The notes: generated by a model not told the origin, from the letters alone. Positions 9,912 to 18,018 are shown, counted from the stretch's first letter. The stretch: DNA of 64,000 nt from Streptomyces luomodiensis (GCF_031679605.1 NZ_CP117522.1:8184001-8248000); one strand, 5' to 3'. Numbers and translations: made by a program.

Positions 9912-10232
9912 ATGCGGCGGGTGTGTTTTCTGCTGAAGGTCCGCCAGGACCGGATCGAGGAGTACCGCGAGCGGCACGCGGCCGTCTGGCCCGAGATGCG
10001 GGCCGCGCTCTCGGAGACCGGCTGGCACAACTACTCGCTCTTCCTGCGCGAGGACGGGTTGCTCGTCGGCTATCTGGAGACCGAGGACTTCGAGGCGGCC
10101 CAGGCCGCGATGGCCGCCACCGAGGTCAACGCCCGCTGGCAGGCGGAGATGGCGCCCTTCTTCGAGGCGCTCGACGGCGCGCGACCGGATGAGGCGATGA
10201 AACCGCTCACCGAAGTGTTCCACCTCGCCTAG
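9912..10232 (+). CDS. rhaM: L-rhamnose mutarotase
   Basis: This 106-residue protein matches the RhaM/YiiL family, which interconverts alpha and beta anomers of L-rhamnose before isomerisation. Family marks include CFLLKVRQDRIEEYRERHAAVWPEM (the active-site His within RHAAVWPEM), NYSLFLREDGLLVGYLE and RWQAEMAPFFE. Length matches the roughly 104-residue Escherichia coli protein. It follows the binding protein by 11 bases and ends the transport operon. Its presence is the best evidence that the importer is for rhamnose. Confidence 0.93.
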   Translation: MRRVCFLLKVRQDRIEEYRERHAAVWPEMRAALSETGWHNYSLFLREDGLLVGYLETEDFEAAQAAMAATEVNARWQAEMAPFFEALDGARPDEAMKPLTEVFHLA

Positions 10233-10237
10233 GCGCC

Positions 10238-10262
10238 GGTCCGGGGCCCCGCGCCCCGGACC
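10238..10262 (+). terminator. Hairpin after rhaM
   Basis: GGTCCGGGGC at 10238-10247 pairs perfectly with GCCCCGGACC at 10253-10262 across a five-base loop, six bases after the rhaM stop. There is no T-run, as is common in streptomycetes. It probably separates the transport operon from the BNR/lacI genes. Confidence 0.6.
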
Positions 10263-10307
10263 CGCCGCACGGCCCCTCCACCCACGCCCAGGACGGAGAC
10301 GCTCAAG

Positions 10308-11726
10308 ATGAGATCACTTGCCGCCGTCGTGCTCGCCACCGCCCTGCTCGGCGCCGCGACCCCGGGCACGGCCGCCGCCGCGGCCGCCCCAGGGCCCGCG
10401 GTCAGCCGGCTCGCCGACACCCAGCTCGACCCCAGGGCCCTGTACTTCGAGTCGTACAACGGCCTGGTCAACAACAACGCCTTCCAGAAGAACGGGCTGC
10501 TCACCTACAAGGGCTATCAGTACGCCGTCTGGTACACCGGCGACCGCAGCGCGGTCGTCGCACGCCGCGCCCTCAGCGAGCGGAGCTGGCAGACCGTCAC
10601 GCTGCCGCACCGGCTCACCGCCGACGACTCGCACAACGTCATCTCCATGGGTGTCTCGCGGATCGACGGCCGGCTGCACCTGAACATGGACTCCCACAGC
10701 AGCGGCTTCTTCTACGTGAAGTCGGTGGCCGGGCTGCTGGACGACCCCGCCGGACACCCCTGGACCAGCGGCCAGTTCGGCGCCGTCCAGACCACCCTCG
10801 ACGGCCTCGCGCTCACCTCCCAGTTCACCTATCCCCAGTTCATCGCCACCCCCGAGGGCCGGCTCCAGCTCAGCTACCGCACCGGCGTCTCCGGCAACGG
10901 CCGCAACGCGCTCGCCGAGTACGACGGAAACACCTGGACCGACCTCGGCGCCTGGTCCTCCGCCACCGGCACCTACACCAGCGAGCACGGCTCCAGCACC
11001 GCCCGCAACATGTATCTGCACGGCATCGACTACGGGCCCGACGGCCGGTTGCACGCCTTCTACACCTGGCGCGAGCAGAACAACGCGGTGATGTGCACGA
11101 GCGGCGGCCTCACCAACCACGACACCGGCTACGTCTACAGCTCCGACCGCGGCCGCACCTGGCGCAACGCGGCGGGCGCCGTCGTCGGCACCACCGGCGG
11201 CTTTGACACGGTGGCGGTCGGCGACGCCGGAACGGTCGTCGATCCGCTCAACCCCGACCACTCGCTGATGAACCAGGAGAGCCAGGCCACCGACTCCGCC
11301 GGCCTGCCCCACGCCCTGATCAGCTATGTCCCCGGCCGCTTCGGCCAGTGCACCACCGACTACGTGGCCGACCGGACGTCCAACGGCCGCGTCTTCCACC
11401 TCTCCAAGGACGCGGCCGGCACCTGGAAGAAGACCGAGATCCCGGTGCCCCTCGGCTCCAGCCAGCGCACCCACCTGGTCTTCGACCGCTACGACAACGC
11501 CTACGCCGTGATGCCGTACGGCCGGATCGTGGCCGCGTCCAAATCCTCGGGCTGGACGGACTGGAAGACCCTCTTCGACGGCAGCGGTCTGAACGCCTTC
11601 GGCGAGGTCGTCGTGGACGACACCCGCCTCGCCCAGGACGGTGTCCTGTCGTTTCTGTACCAGCGGAAATCCAGCGGCACCACGCCCTCCGCCCTCCGCG
11701 TCATCGACTTCAAGCTCCCTTCTTGA
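10308..11726 (+). CDS. Secreted BNR-repeat protein, possible polysaccharide-acting enzyme
   Basis: This is a 472-residue exported protein. Residues 1-27 are a signal peptide (MRSLAAVVLATALLGAATPG, then an Ala-rich cleavage region). The mature protein looks like the BNR_4 group, a beta-propeller-type fold seen in some polysaccharide lyases and uncharacterised secreted proteins: GYQYAVWYTGDRSAVVARR, HNVISMGVSRIDGRLHLNMD, YVYSSDRGRTWRNAAG. The last segment is an Asp-box. By context it could release rhamnose-containing sugars from plant or algal polymers for the importer, but catalytic residues cannot be assigned. It is translationally coupled to the next lacI gene. Confidence 0.7.
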   Translation: MRSLAAVVLATALLGAATPGTAAAAAAPGPAVSRLADTQLDPRALYFESYNGLVNNNAFQKNGLLTYKGYQYAVWYTGDRSAVVARRALSERSWQTVTLPHRLTADDSHNVISMGVSRIDGRLHLNMDSHSSGFFYVKSVAGLLDDPAGHPWTSGQFGAVQTTLDGLALTSQFTYPQFIATPEGRLQLSYRTGVSGNGRNALAEYDGNTWTDLGAWSSATGTYTSEHGSSTARNMYLHGIDYGPDGRLHAFYTWREQNNAVMCTSGGLTNHDTGYVYSSDRGRTWRNAAGAVVGTTGGFDTVAVGDAGTVVDPLNPDHSLMNQESQATDSAGLPHALISYVPGRFGQCTTDYVADRTSNGRVFHLSKDAAGTWKKTEIPVPLGSSQRTHLVFDRYDNAYAVMPYGRIVAASKSSGWTDWKTLFDGSGLNAFGEVVVDDTRLAQDGVLSFLYQRKSSGTTPSALRVIDFKLPS

Positions 11727-12748
11727 TGGCGTCCGGGGTGGGCATCAAGGAGGTGGCACGCGAGGCCGGGGTCTCGGTCGGCACCGTTTCCAACGTCATC
11801 AACCGCCCGGAGTCGGTGTCCGAGGCCACCCGCGACCGGGTGCAGGCCGTGATCGAGCGGCTGGGCTACGTACGCCAGGAGTCCGCACGCCAGCTGCGGG
11901 CCGGCCACAGCCGCATCGTCGCGCTGCTGGTGCTGGACATGGCCAACCCGTTCTTCGCACAGATCGCACGCGGCGCGGAGCGCGCGGCGCGGGAGGCGGG
12001 GCTGGGGGTGATGGTGTGCAACAGCGCGCACAGCCCCGAGGCGGAGGCCGTCTACCTCGGCCTCTTCGCCGAGCAGCGGGTGCGCGGCGTGCTGATGACC
12101 CCGGCCGATATGACCGGGCGCAACCTCGCCTCCTTCCGGCGGCGGCCCATCCCCTTCGTCCTCGTCGACCGGGTGCTGCCCAGCGCCGAGGGCTGCTCGG
12201 TCTCGGTCGACGACGTCACCGGCGGCCAACTCGCCGTCCGCCACCTCCTCGGCCTCGGCCATCGCGCCATCGCCTATGTGAGCGGGCCGATGCGGCTGGC
12301 CCAGTGCCGCGACCGCCGCGAGGGCGCGCTGCGCGCCCTGCGCGCGGAGGGCCTCGGCGCGTCCGCGCTGCGCCATGTCGAGGTGGAGCGGCTGGATGTG
12401 GTCTCGGGCCGGGACGCGGGCGCGCGGCTGCTGGGCATCTCACCGCGGCCGACGGCGGTGTTCTGTGCCAACGACCTGCTGGCGCTGGGGGTGCTCCAGG
12501 CGCTGTACGGGGCGGGGGTGTCGGTGCCGGGGGAGGTGGCGTTGGTGGGGTACGACGACATCGAGTTCGCGGCGGCGGCCGCGGTGCCGCTGACGTCGGT
12601 ACGGCAGCCGGCGTTCCGGATGGGACACGCGGCGGCCGAACTGCTGATCGAGGAGACGGGGAAGCGCGCCGGGGACCACCGTCACCAGCGGATCGTCCTC
12701 CAGCCCGAACTCGTCGTCCGCGGATCGAGCCTGGCCCGGTCACGCTGA
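11726..12748 (+). CDS. LacI-family transcriptional regulator 1
   Basis: This is a 340-residue LacI/GalR repressor. The N-terminal helix-turn-helix IKEVAREAGVSVGTVSNVINRPE is followed by the hinge VIERLGYVRQESARQLRAG and a sugar-binding domain ending with FCANDLLALGVLQAL and ALVGYDDIEFAAAA. ATG at 11726 overlaps the BNR stop. It likely controls the rha genes through the TGAAA palindromes near 4.85 and 5.0 kb; this is inferred from position and family. It is a close paralogue of the next gene. Confidence 0.9.
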   Translation: MASGVGIKEVAREAGVSVGTVSNVINRPESVSEATRDRVQAVIERLGYVRQESARQLRAGHSRIVALLVLDMANPFFAQIARGAERAAREAGLGVMVCNSAHSPEAEAVYLGLFAEQRVRGVLMTPADMTGRNLASFRRRPIPFVLVDRVLPSAEGCSVSVDDVTGGQLAVRHLLGLGHRAIAYVSGPMRLAQCRDRREGALRALRAEGLGASALRHVEVERLDVVSGRDAGARLLGISPRPTAVFCANDLLALGVLQALYGAGVSVPGEVALVGYDDIEFAAAAAVPLTSVRQPAFRMGHAAAELLIEETGKRAGDHRHQRIVLQPELVVRGSSLARSR

Positions 12749-12856
12749 GCCGCTGTGTGCGGCGGCCCGGGGGCGGCGCGCCTGGTCCGTGGCTGGGCGG
12801 CTGTGTGCGGCGCGGCCCGGTCCTGCCCGACCGGTCGAACAGGGCACTACCATGGT

Positions 12857-12880
12857 CCCGCGACCGTGGTGGGTCGCGGG
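12857..12880. promoter_or_regulatory. Inverted repeat upstream of second lacI
   Basis: CCCGCGACC at 12857-12865 and GGTCGCGGG at 12872-12880 form a perfect nine-base inverted repeat with a six-base spacer in the gap between the two lacI genes. It could be an autoregulatory operator of a different type from the TGAAA sites, or a transcript hairpin. Confidence 0.4.
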
Positions 12881-12908
12881 AAGGCGGATGGTCGGGGTCG
12901 TGGGACGC

Positions 12909-13928
12909 ATGGTGGGGATCAAGGACGTCGCGCGGCAGGCGGGAGTGTCGGTCGGCACCGTATCGAACGTGATCAACCGGCCCGAGATGGTCGCCGAGGC
13001 CACCCGCGACCGGGTGCAGGCCGTGATCGAGCGGCTGGGCTACGTACGCCAGGAGTCCGCACGCCAGCTGCGGGCCGGGCGCAGCCGGATCATCTCGCTG
13101 CTGGTGCTGGACATGGCGAACCCCTTCTTCGTGGACGTGGCGACCGGCGCGGAGCGCGCGGCGCGCGAGGCCGGACTGGGCGTGATGGTGTGCAACAGTG
13201 CCCAGAGCCCCGAGGAGGAGGCCGACTACCTCGGCCTCTTCGCCGAGCACCGGGTCCGGGGCGTGCTGGTCACCCCGGCCGATGTCACCGGCACCAACCT
13301 GGAGAGCTTCCGGCGCCATGACATCCCGTTCGTCTTCGTGGACCGCGAGGTGCCCAGCGCCGACGCCTGCTCGGTGTCGGTCGACGACATCGCGGGCGGG
13401 GCGCTCGCCGGCCGCCACCTGATCGCCCAGGGACACCGCTCCGTGGTCTACGTCAGCGGCCCCATGCAACTCCCGCAGTGCCAGGACCGGCGCGCCGGGC
13501 TGCTCCGCGCGTTCGCGGAGGAGGGGCTGCCGGCGGAGTCGATGGTGCACATCGAGGCCGAGCTGCTGGACGTGGCGTCGGGCCGGGACGCGGGCGCGCG
13601 GCTACTGGGCATCTCACCGCGGCCGACGGCGGTGTTCTGCGCCAACGACCTGCTGGCGCTGGGCGTGCTCCAGGCGCTCTTCGCGGCCGGCGTCTCGGTG
13701 CCGGGGGAGGTGGCGTTGGTGGGATACGACGACATCGAGTTCGCGGCGGCGGCCGCGGTGCCGCTGACGTCGGTACGGCAGCCGGCGTTCCGCATGGGGC
13801 GTGCGGCGGCCGAACTGCTGATCGAGGAAACCAGTGAGGAGGCGACCGGCCATCAGCACCGCCGGATCGTCCTCCAGCCGGAACTCGTGGTACGGGACTC
13901 GACGTTCGCCCCCAGACCGGCGGTGTGA
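12909..13928 (+). CDS. LacI-family transcriptional regulator 2
   Basis: This is a 339-residue LacI/GalR protein, a tandem paralogue of the preceding gene. The helix-turn-helix IKDVARQAGVSVGTVSNVINRPE and hinge are almost identical, and long DNA stretches match base for base (for example around 12440-12640 and 13590-13790). The middle of the sugar-binding domain differs more (SFRRHDIPFVFVDREVP). ATG at 12909 is preferred because it starts just before the DNA-binding helix, as in relatives; ATG at 12888 is possible. A longer frame to 12789 has no support. It may sense a different sugar or form mixed dimers with its neighbour. Confidence 0.87.
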   Translation: MVGIKDVARQAGVSVGTVSNVINRPEMVAEATRDRVQAVIERLGYVRQESARQLRAGRSRIISLLVLDMANPFFVDVATGAERAAREAGLGVMVCNSAQSPEEEADYLGLFAEHRVRGVLVTPADVTGTNLESFRRHDIPFVFVDREVPSADACSVSVDDIAGGALAGRHLIAQGHRSVVYVSGPMQLPQCQDRRAGLLRAFAEEGLPAESMVHIEAELLDVASGRDAGARLLGISPRPTAVFCANDLLALGVLQALFAAGVSVPGEVALVGYDDIEFAAAAAVPLTSVRQPAFRMGRAAAELLIEETSEEATGHQHRRIVLQPELVVRDSTFAPRPAV

Positions 13929-14210
13929 CGCGGTCTCCGGGCGGCACGGTGGCGGGCCCGTCTCCCGCGGCGCCGTCGGGCCCGCGCCCGCCGCGTTCCG
14001 GGCGCCGCTCTCGGCCGCGCCGCGTGATCGGGCGGTCCGCCCGCCGTGTTGTCGGCCCCGTCCCCGCCGTGTTGTCGAGACGGTCCCCCCGCAGCGTTGT
14101 GGGTGCCGTCCCCGACCGCGCCGCCGGGCGCGTGCCGGGTCCGCGCATCTGCGCGCTGCGGATGTTCGGGTGGCCGCGGACCTTCGCAGCCCGAGCCCCC
14201 GCCGGATCCG

Positions 14211-15593
14211 CTACGAGGAAGACCCCAGCGCGTGGCCCCGACCGGCGGCCACCGGTGCCGGGGCAGAGACCCGGCCAGGGGCGGTGGCCGGGTTCGGGGC
14301 GTGGGGCGCGCTCGTGACGGTGGCTGCATCCGGGGCGTGGTGTGCGCCCGAGTCGTTGGCCGGGGCCGTGGCCGTGATGGTGGCTGAGCCCAGGGCGTGG
14401 TGTGCGCCCGAGTCGTTGGCCGGGGCCGTGGCCGTGATGGTGGCTGAGCCCAGGGCGTGGTGTGCGCCCGAGACGGTGGCCGGGGCCGTGGCCGAGACGG
14501 TGGCCGAGGCCGTGGCGAGGGGTGCCGTCGGGACTCCCTCCAGCAGTGCCCGGATGTCCCGGACGGCCGCCCGGCCCGCCCGGTTGGCGCCGACCGTGCT
14601 GGCCGACGGCCCGTAGCCGACCAGATGCACCCGCGGATCGCGGACCGCCCTGGTCCCCTCGACGGCGATCCCACCACCCCGCTCGCGCAGCCTCAGCGGG
14701 GCAAGATGGTCGATCGCGGCGCGGAAACCGGTGGCCCAGAGGATGATGTCCGCCTCGACGTGGCGCCCATCCGCCCAGGTCACCCCGTCCGGGGTGATCC
14801 GCTCGAACATCGGCAGCCGCTCCAGCACCCCCTTCTCCCGGGCGCGCCGCATCGCCTCCGTCATGGGCAGCCCGGTCACGGACACCACGCTCTTCGGCGG
14901 CAGTCCCCGCCGCACCCGCTCCTCGACCAGCGCCACGGCCGCCCGCCCCTGTTCCTCGCCGAACGGCCCCTCACGGAACACCGGCGGGCGCCGCGTCACC
15001 CAGGTGGTCTCCGCCGCGACCTCCGCGATCTCCAGCAGATGCTGTACCCCGGAGGCGCCGCCCCCGACGACGATCACCCGCCGCTCCGCGAATGGCTCGG
15101 GCCCCGGGTACTGGGCGGTGTGGAGCTGCCGTCCCCGGAAGGTCTCCTGTCCGGGGTAGCGCGGCCAGAACGGCCGGTCCCAGGTCCCGGTCGCGTTGAT
15201 CAGCGCCCGCGCGGACCACGTTCCGGCCGAGGTCTCGACGTGGAGTCGGCCATCGTCCCCGTCGCGTACGGCGGCGACGTGCACGGGCCGGACGACCCGC
15301 AGATCGAAAGTGCGCTCGTACCGGGCGAAGTACGCGGGGACCACCTCGGACGAGGGCCGCTCGGGATCCGCGTCGTCGCTGGTCAGCCGCATGCCGGGCA
15401 GGTCGTACATCCCGTGCACCTTGCCGTACGTCAACGACGGCCACCGGAACTGCCACGCCCCGCCGGGCGCGGGCGCGTGGTCGAGCACGACGAAGCCCGA
15501 GCCCGGCTCGTACCCGGCCCGCCGCAGGTGGTAGGCCCCGGACAGCCCCGCCTGCCCGGCGCCGATGACCACGACGTCCACGTTGTTGTTCAT
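14211..15593 (-). CDS. Flavin-containing monooxygenase (CzcO/FMO type) with repetitive C-terminal tail
   Basis: This NAD(P)-binding FAD oxygenase has 460 residues. The FAD motif VIGAGQAGLSGAYHL is at the N-terminus, the FMO-like FRGRQLHTAQYPG about residue 145, the NADPH motif VVGGGASGVQHLLEIAE about 165, and the closing VHLVGYGPSASTVGANRAGR about 340. Together these suggest oxidation of an organic substrate. The core ends near residue 360. The last 90-100 residues are an Ala/Thr/Pro/Ser/His-rich tail encoded by 60-base tandem repeats, which the family does not normally have. It is convergent with lacI2; a 282-base gap at 13929-14210 shows only GC-rich short repeats. The native substrate is unknown. 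Confidence 0.82.
   Translation of the reverse strand: MNNNVDVVVIGAGQAGLSGAYHLRRAGYEPGSGFVVLDHAPAPGGAWQFRWPSLTYGKVHGMYDLPGMRLTSDDADPERPSSEVVPAYFARYERTFDLRVVRPVHVAAVRDGDDGRLHVETSAGTWSARALINATGTWDRPFWPRYPGQETFRGRQLHTAQYPGPEPFAERRVIVVGGGASGVQHLLEIAEVAAETTWVTRRPPVFREGPFGEEQGRAAVALVEERVRRGLPPKSVVSVTGLPMTEAMRRAREKGVLERLPMFERITPDGVTWADGRHVEADIILWATGFRAAIDHLAPLRLRERGGGIAVEGTRAVRDPRVHLVGYGPSASTVGANRAGRAAVRDIRALLEGVPTAPLATASATVSATAPATVSGAHHALGSATITATAPANDSGAHHALGSATITATAPANDSGAHHAPDAATVTSAPHAPNPATAPGRVSAPAPVAAGRGHALGSSS
14341..14520. repeat. 60-bp tandem repeat coding the monooxygenase tail
   Basis: Bases 14341-14400 and 14401-14460 are identical over all 60 positions. A third, diverged unit occupies 14461-14520. 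Because 60 is a multiple of three, the repeat keeps the reading frame and encodes a 20-residue unit on the minus strand containing NDSGAHHALGS. Perfect identity indicates recent expansion or replication slippage. Confidence 0.9.
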
Positions 15594-15600
15594 GCTTCTA

Positions 15601-15804
15601 CTAACTCTGCTCGGCCGTGGTCTCTTCCCCGTCCTCCTCCAGCCGCCGCCCCCGGCTCTCGGCCACCCGCAGCGCGTCATGCAGCGCCTCGGCGAGCCGG
15701 TGCCCCACGAAGCGGAGCTCACGGGCGCCGGCCCGGTGGTCCCGGAGCAGCGGCCGCGCGTGTCCCAGGAGATCGGCCGCGGTGCGGAGCCGCACGGCCT
15801 CCAT
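15601..15804 (-). CDS. Small hypothetical protein upstream of the monooxygenase
   Basis: This reading frame encodes 67 residues, highly charged and probably helical (Arg/Glu/Ala-rich, LRTAADLLGHARPLLRDHRAG). It ends seven bases before the monooxygenase start, suggesting translational coupling. The ribosome site is weak and no family is recognised. It could also be a chance frame in GC-rich DNA. Confidence 0.4.
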   Translation of the reverse strand: MEAVRLRTAADLLGHARPLLRDHRAGARELRFVGHRLAEALHDALRVAESRGRRLEEDGEETTAEQS

Positions 15805-16052
15805 CTACGGTCCGTCGCGTGCAACTCGGCTCTGACGCGCAGCGGCAACCCGATGGAACTCTGGACCATGGGGGGCGGCGCCGCCGCCGACTGACGGGCC
15901 GGCGGACGTGGCGCCGGTGGCGACCTCCGCGCTCGGTGGCCGAGGCCCATCCGGACTGCGGCTAGCTGGCGGCTGGGCACGCCCCCTCCGGTGCGGCGCC
16001 CCGCCCCTCCCGGTACCCCCCTAAAAACGCTTGATCTGACGCAACTCATTTG

Positions 16053-16235
16053 TCAAATGGTGCCCAGGGGCGCCCCCTGCTCCGCTGCTAACAAGGCCAG
16101 TGCGCCGACGAACGCGATCTCCACCGAGATGGGTGGCTGCCGGCCCCAGCAGCGGAGTCTGTTCCCCGAGCCGGTGCCGACGTCGGACAGTGTGCGGCGC
16201 ATCGCGTCGACGGCGTAGGCCAAGGGGTTCGCCAA
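16053..16235 (-). pseudogene. Remnant of ABC-2 permease C-terminus
   Basis: On the minus strand, about 60 residues start with LANPLAYAVDAMRRTLSD and continue to VEIAFVGALALLAAEQG. This matches the last transmembrane part of drug-exporter ABC-2 permeases, including the intact one at 21541-22413 (LANPLSYATDAMRQTL). No start or upstream body of the gene is present, so it is a decayed fragment. Confidence 0.65.
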
Positions 16236-16385
16236 CACCGCGCCGCAGCCGGACGTGTCCCGGACAAGCCCCAGGCACGCCAATGACCAGTACGGACAAG
16301 CTGCACGATGTCCCGGACGCTTGAACCTGTTGCGCCGTACGCGACAGCCGCAGCACGCTTCCGTGGCATGCAGCCCGCCGCTGCC

Positions 16386-16484
16386 GCAGAGGGGCTGACC
16401 GGGGAGAGCGGGCTGTAGTAGCTGACCAAGCGCGTGCTGGACTCCGCCCTGGAGGGCGAGATCAGCAGCGGGGGTACGGCGTGA
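16386..16484 (+). pseudogene. IS256-family transposase N-terminal remnant
   Basis: The plus strand reads GLTGESGL, two stops, then LTKRVLDSALEGEI. Streptomyces IS256/MutL-type transposases carry a similar stretch with two glutamines where the stops are. Both CAG codons appear to have become TAG. Nothing of the catalytic domain remains. Confidence 0.6.
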
Positions 16485-16599
16485 CCGGATAGTGGCGTCC
16501 GCGGCCTTCAGACCGCACCGGTGAACGAACGTCTGTCGCTCGATACCAGTGTTGACGCTGTCAGGCGGCGAGAGCGGGCCTGGGTGAGTGGGCTCCGCC

Positions 16600-16742
16600 G
16601 CCGTACGGACTTCCGGGTGAGACGGCGGGTCATCAACGTGATGGACACCCAGGCGATGAGCGTCTCGCTGACCTGCGGCAGCCTCTCGTGGCCCCGGCAG
16701 CGTCGGCGGGCTCGCATGATCCACGACAGCGAGCGTGCCACT
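16600..16742 (-). pseudogene. IS5-like transposase C-terminal remnant
   Basis: The minus strand encodes ARSLSWIMRARRRCRGHERLP then QVSETLIAWVSITLMTRRLTRK. This resembles the C-terminus of IS5-family transposases, which contain the final catalytic Glu region and end in TRRLT. The upstream part of the gene is absent. Confidence 0.6.
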
Positions 16743-16801
16743 CGACATGCACCGGAGGTCTGTCTGATGAATGGACCTCGGTCATACATATGGGGGAGAA
16801 C

Positions 16802-17674
16802 ATGCGCTATGAGGAGGCTCCACACCGCCGTTTCCGCGAGCACCCGGCTGTGCCGGATGCTCCATCCCTTGTCCCGGCACAGCCCGACGTTGCTCTACCC
16901 GATCCCCGATTACGCGGTGAGGTGCTCTGCTACCGCGTTTTTCCGTGCGCTGACGGTGTCCCGCACTCTCTCACCACCGACGGCCGCGTTCGCATGATCT
17001 TGCTCGCCGAGCGCGGTACGGAACGCCACCCGGATGTTCCCCCAGTGCTGATCGACTCGTTGCTGTCCGGGCTGAAAACCCCTACAGGCGACACGTTGGG
17101 GGACGGAGAACACGGGACCGGCGTGGAGGTGGCCCTGGAACCATGGGCCGTGTTCCGTCTTTTCGGCACATCGCCGGAGGACCTGGGGGCCGCGATCAAC
17201 GACCGGGACCGTTTCCCGGGTTCCCTCGTCCACGCCGTGGCGAGGAATGTCTCCGGCACCAGGGACTGGGCGGCCCGCCGCGCCGTGATCGACGCGGCCC
17301 TCGTGGAGCGCCAGGCAGCGAATCCGCCGTGCCCGGTGCCGCTGCGGCAGGCCTGGCGGCGGCTCGTGGAGACCGGAGGCAGGATTCCCATCAGGCGGTT
17401 GGCCGCCGATGTCGCCTGGAGCCAGAACCAGCTGGCGCGCCGTTTCCGGGAGCAGATCGGGCTCTCTCCGAAAGTCGCGGCCCGTGCACTGCGCCTGCGT
17501 CGTGCGCTGCGCCTGCTGGCAACCGGTCAGGCCGCCGTCCGCGCCGCCATGGACTGTGGTTTCTGCGACCCGGCCCATCTGAGCCGGGAATGCACCGCCC
17601 TGACCGGGCGACCGCCGAGCCAACTGCTCGCCGCCCGCTCGGTATTCCACCAGAGGACCGTACGAAGACGGTGA
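16802..17674 (+). CDS. AraC-family regulator of the lasso cluster
   Basis: This 290-residue protein has a C-terminal AraC double helix-turn-helix (about 195-280): IPIRRLAADVAWSQNQLARRF, RLRRALRLLATGQAA and CGFCDPAHLSRECTALTGRPP. The N-terminal part resembles the cupin-like sensing half seen in streptomycete AraC proteins. ATG at 16802 follows a strong GGGGGAG site; longer frames begin in the upstream transposon debris. Codon 37 is TTA (16910-16912), so translation should need the bldA leucyl-tRNA. It lies 95 bases before the precursor gene and in the same direction, so it is probably the cluster activator. Confidence 0.85.
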   Translation: MRYEEAPHRRFREHPAVPDAPSLVPAQPDVALPDPRLRGEVLCYRVFPCADGVPHSLTTDGRVRMILLAERGTERHPDVPPVLIDSLLSGLKTPTGDTLGDGEHGTGVEVALEPWAVFRLFGTSPEDLGAAINDRDRFPGSLVHAVARNVSGTRDWAARRAVIDAALVERQAANPPCPVPLRQAWRRLVETGGRIPIRRLAADVAWSQNQLARRFREQIGLSPKVAARALRLRRALRLLATGQAAVRAAMDCGFCDPAHLSRECTALTGRPPSQLLAARSVFHQRTVRRR

Positions 17675-17769
17675 TTTCCTCCAAGTGCACACGCTTCCCG
17701 AGTGGCAGATTAGTCATCGGCCGAGAATTGGAAGGAAATCGGCCGGGAACCGACAAAGGAGAAAACGGA

Positions 17770-17898
17770 ATGAATGGCACCGAACTCGCGTATGAGGCTC
17801 CGATGATCGCGGAGGCCGGCGGCTTCGCCGAGGAAACCCGTATCACCTGCTGCGGACGCTGGTTCGACGGGATCATCGGCTACTACTTCGACCTCTGA
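17770..17898 (+). CDS. Lasso peptide precursor
   Basis: This is a 42-residue precursor. The leader carries the actinobacterial lasso motif YxxPxLxxxGxFxxxT as YEAPMIAEAGGFAEET (with Ile at the Leu position). The conserved Thr occupies the penultimate leader position, as in lariatin, so cleavage is predicted after Arg24. The core would be 18 residues, starting ITCCGRWFD and ending GYYFDL. Asp9 would close a nine-residue macrolactam ring with the Ile1 amine. Ile at position 1 and adjacent cysteines inside the ring are unusual. ATG at 17770 has a strong AAGGAG site. The gene is followed at once by the maturation genes, which makes the call firm despite its size. Confidence 0.9.
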   Translation: MNGTELAYEAPMIAEAGGFAEETRITCCGRWFDGIIGYYFDL

Positions 17899-17920
17899 TC
17901 GGAACGCCTGGTCCACCGAG

Positions 17921-17972
17921 GCGCTGACCCGGCCGGGAGTGGATACTCCCGCCTTCCCGGCCGGGTCGGCGC
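17921..17972 (+). terminator. Strong hairpin between lasso precursor and biosynthetic genes
   Basis: GACCCGGCCGGGA at 17926-17938 pairs perfectly with TCCCGGCCGGGTC at 17955-17967. Five further pairs (one G-U) extend the stem to 17921/17972, giving 18 base pairs around a 16-base loop. It begins 22 bases after the precursor stop and has no T-run. Such elements commonly give high precursor mRNA and low enzyme mRNA. Confidence 0.7.
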
Positions 17973-18018
17973 ACCATCTCGCAGGTCGAACCGTCAGTGC
18001 GGGGAACAGGATATCGGT

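Noticed and set aside
13929..14210. Gene in the gap between lacI2 and the monooxygenase
   Set aside because: Frames there have no ribosome site or recognisable domain; only short GC-rich repeats such as CGCCGTGTTGTC are present.
17794..17898. Alternative lasso core beginning at either Cys
   Set aside because: Starting at a Cys would leave rings of seven or six residues to the only near Asp and would break the conserved Thr at leader position -2.
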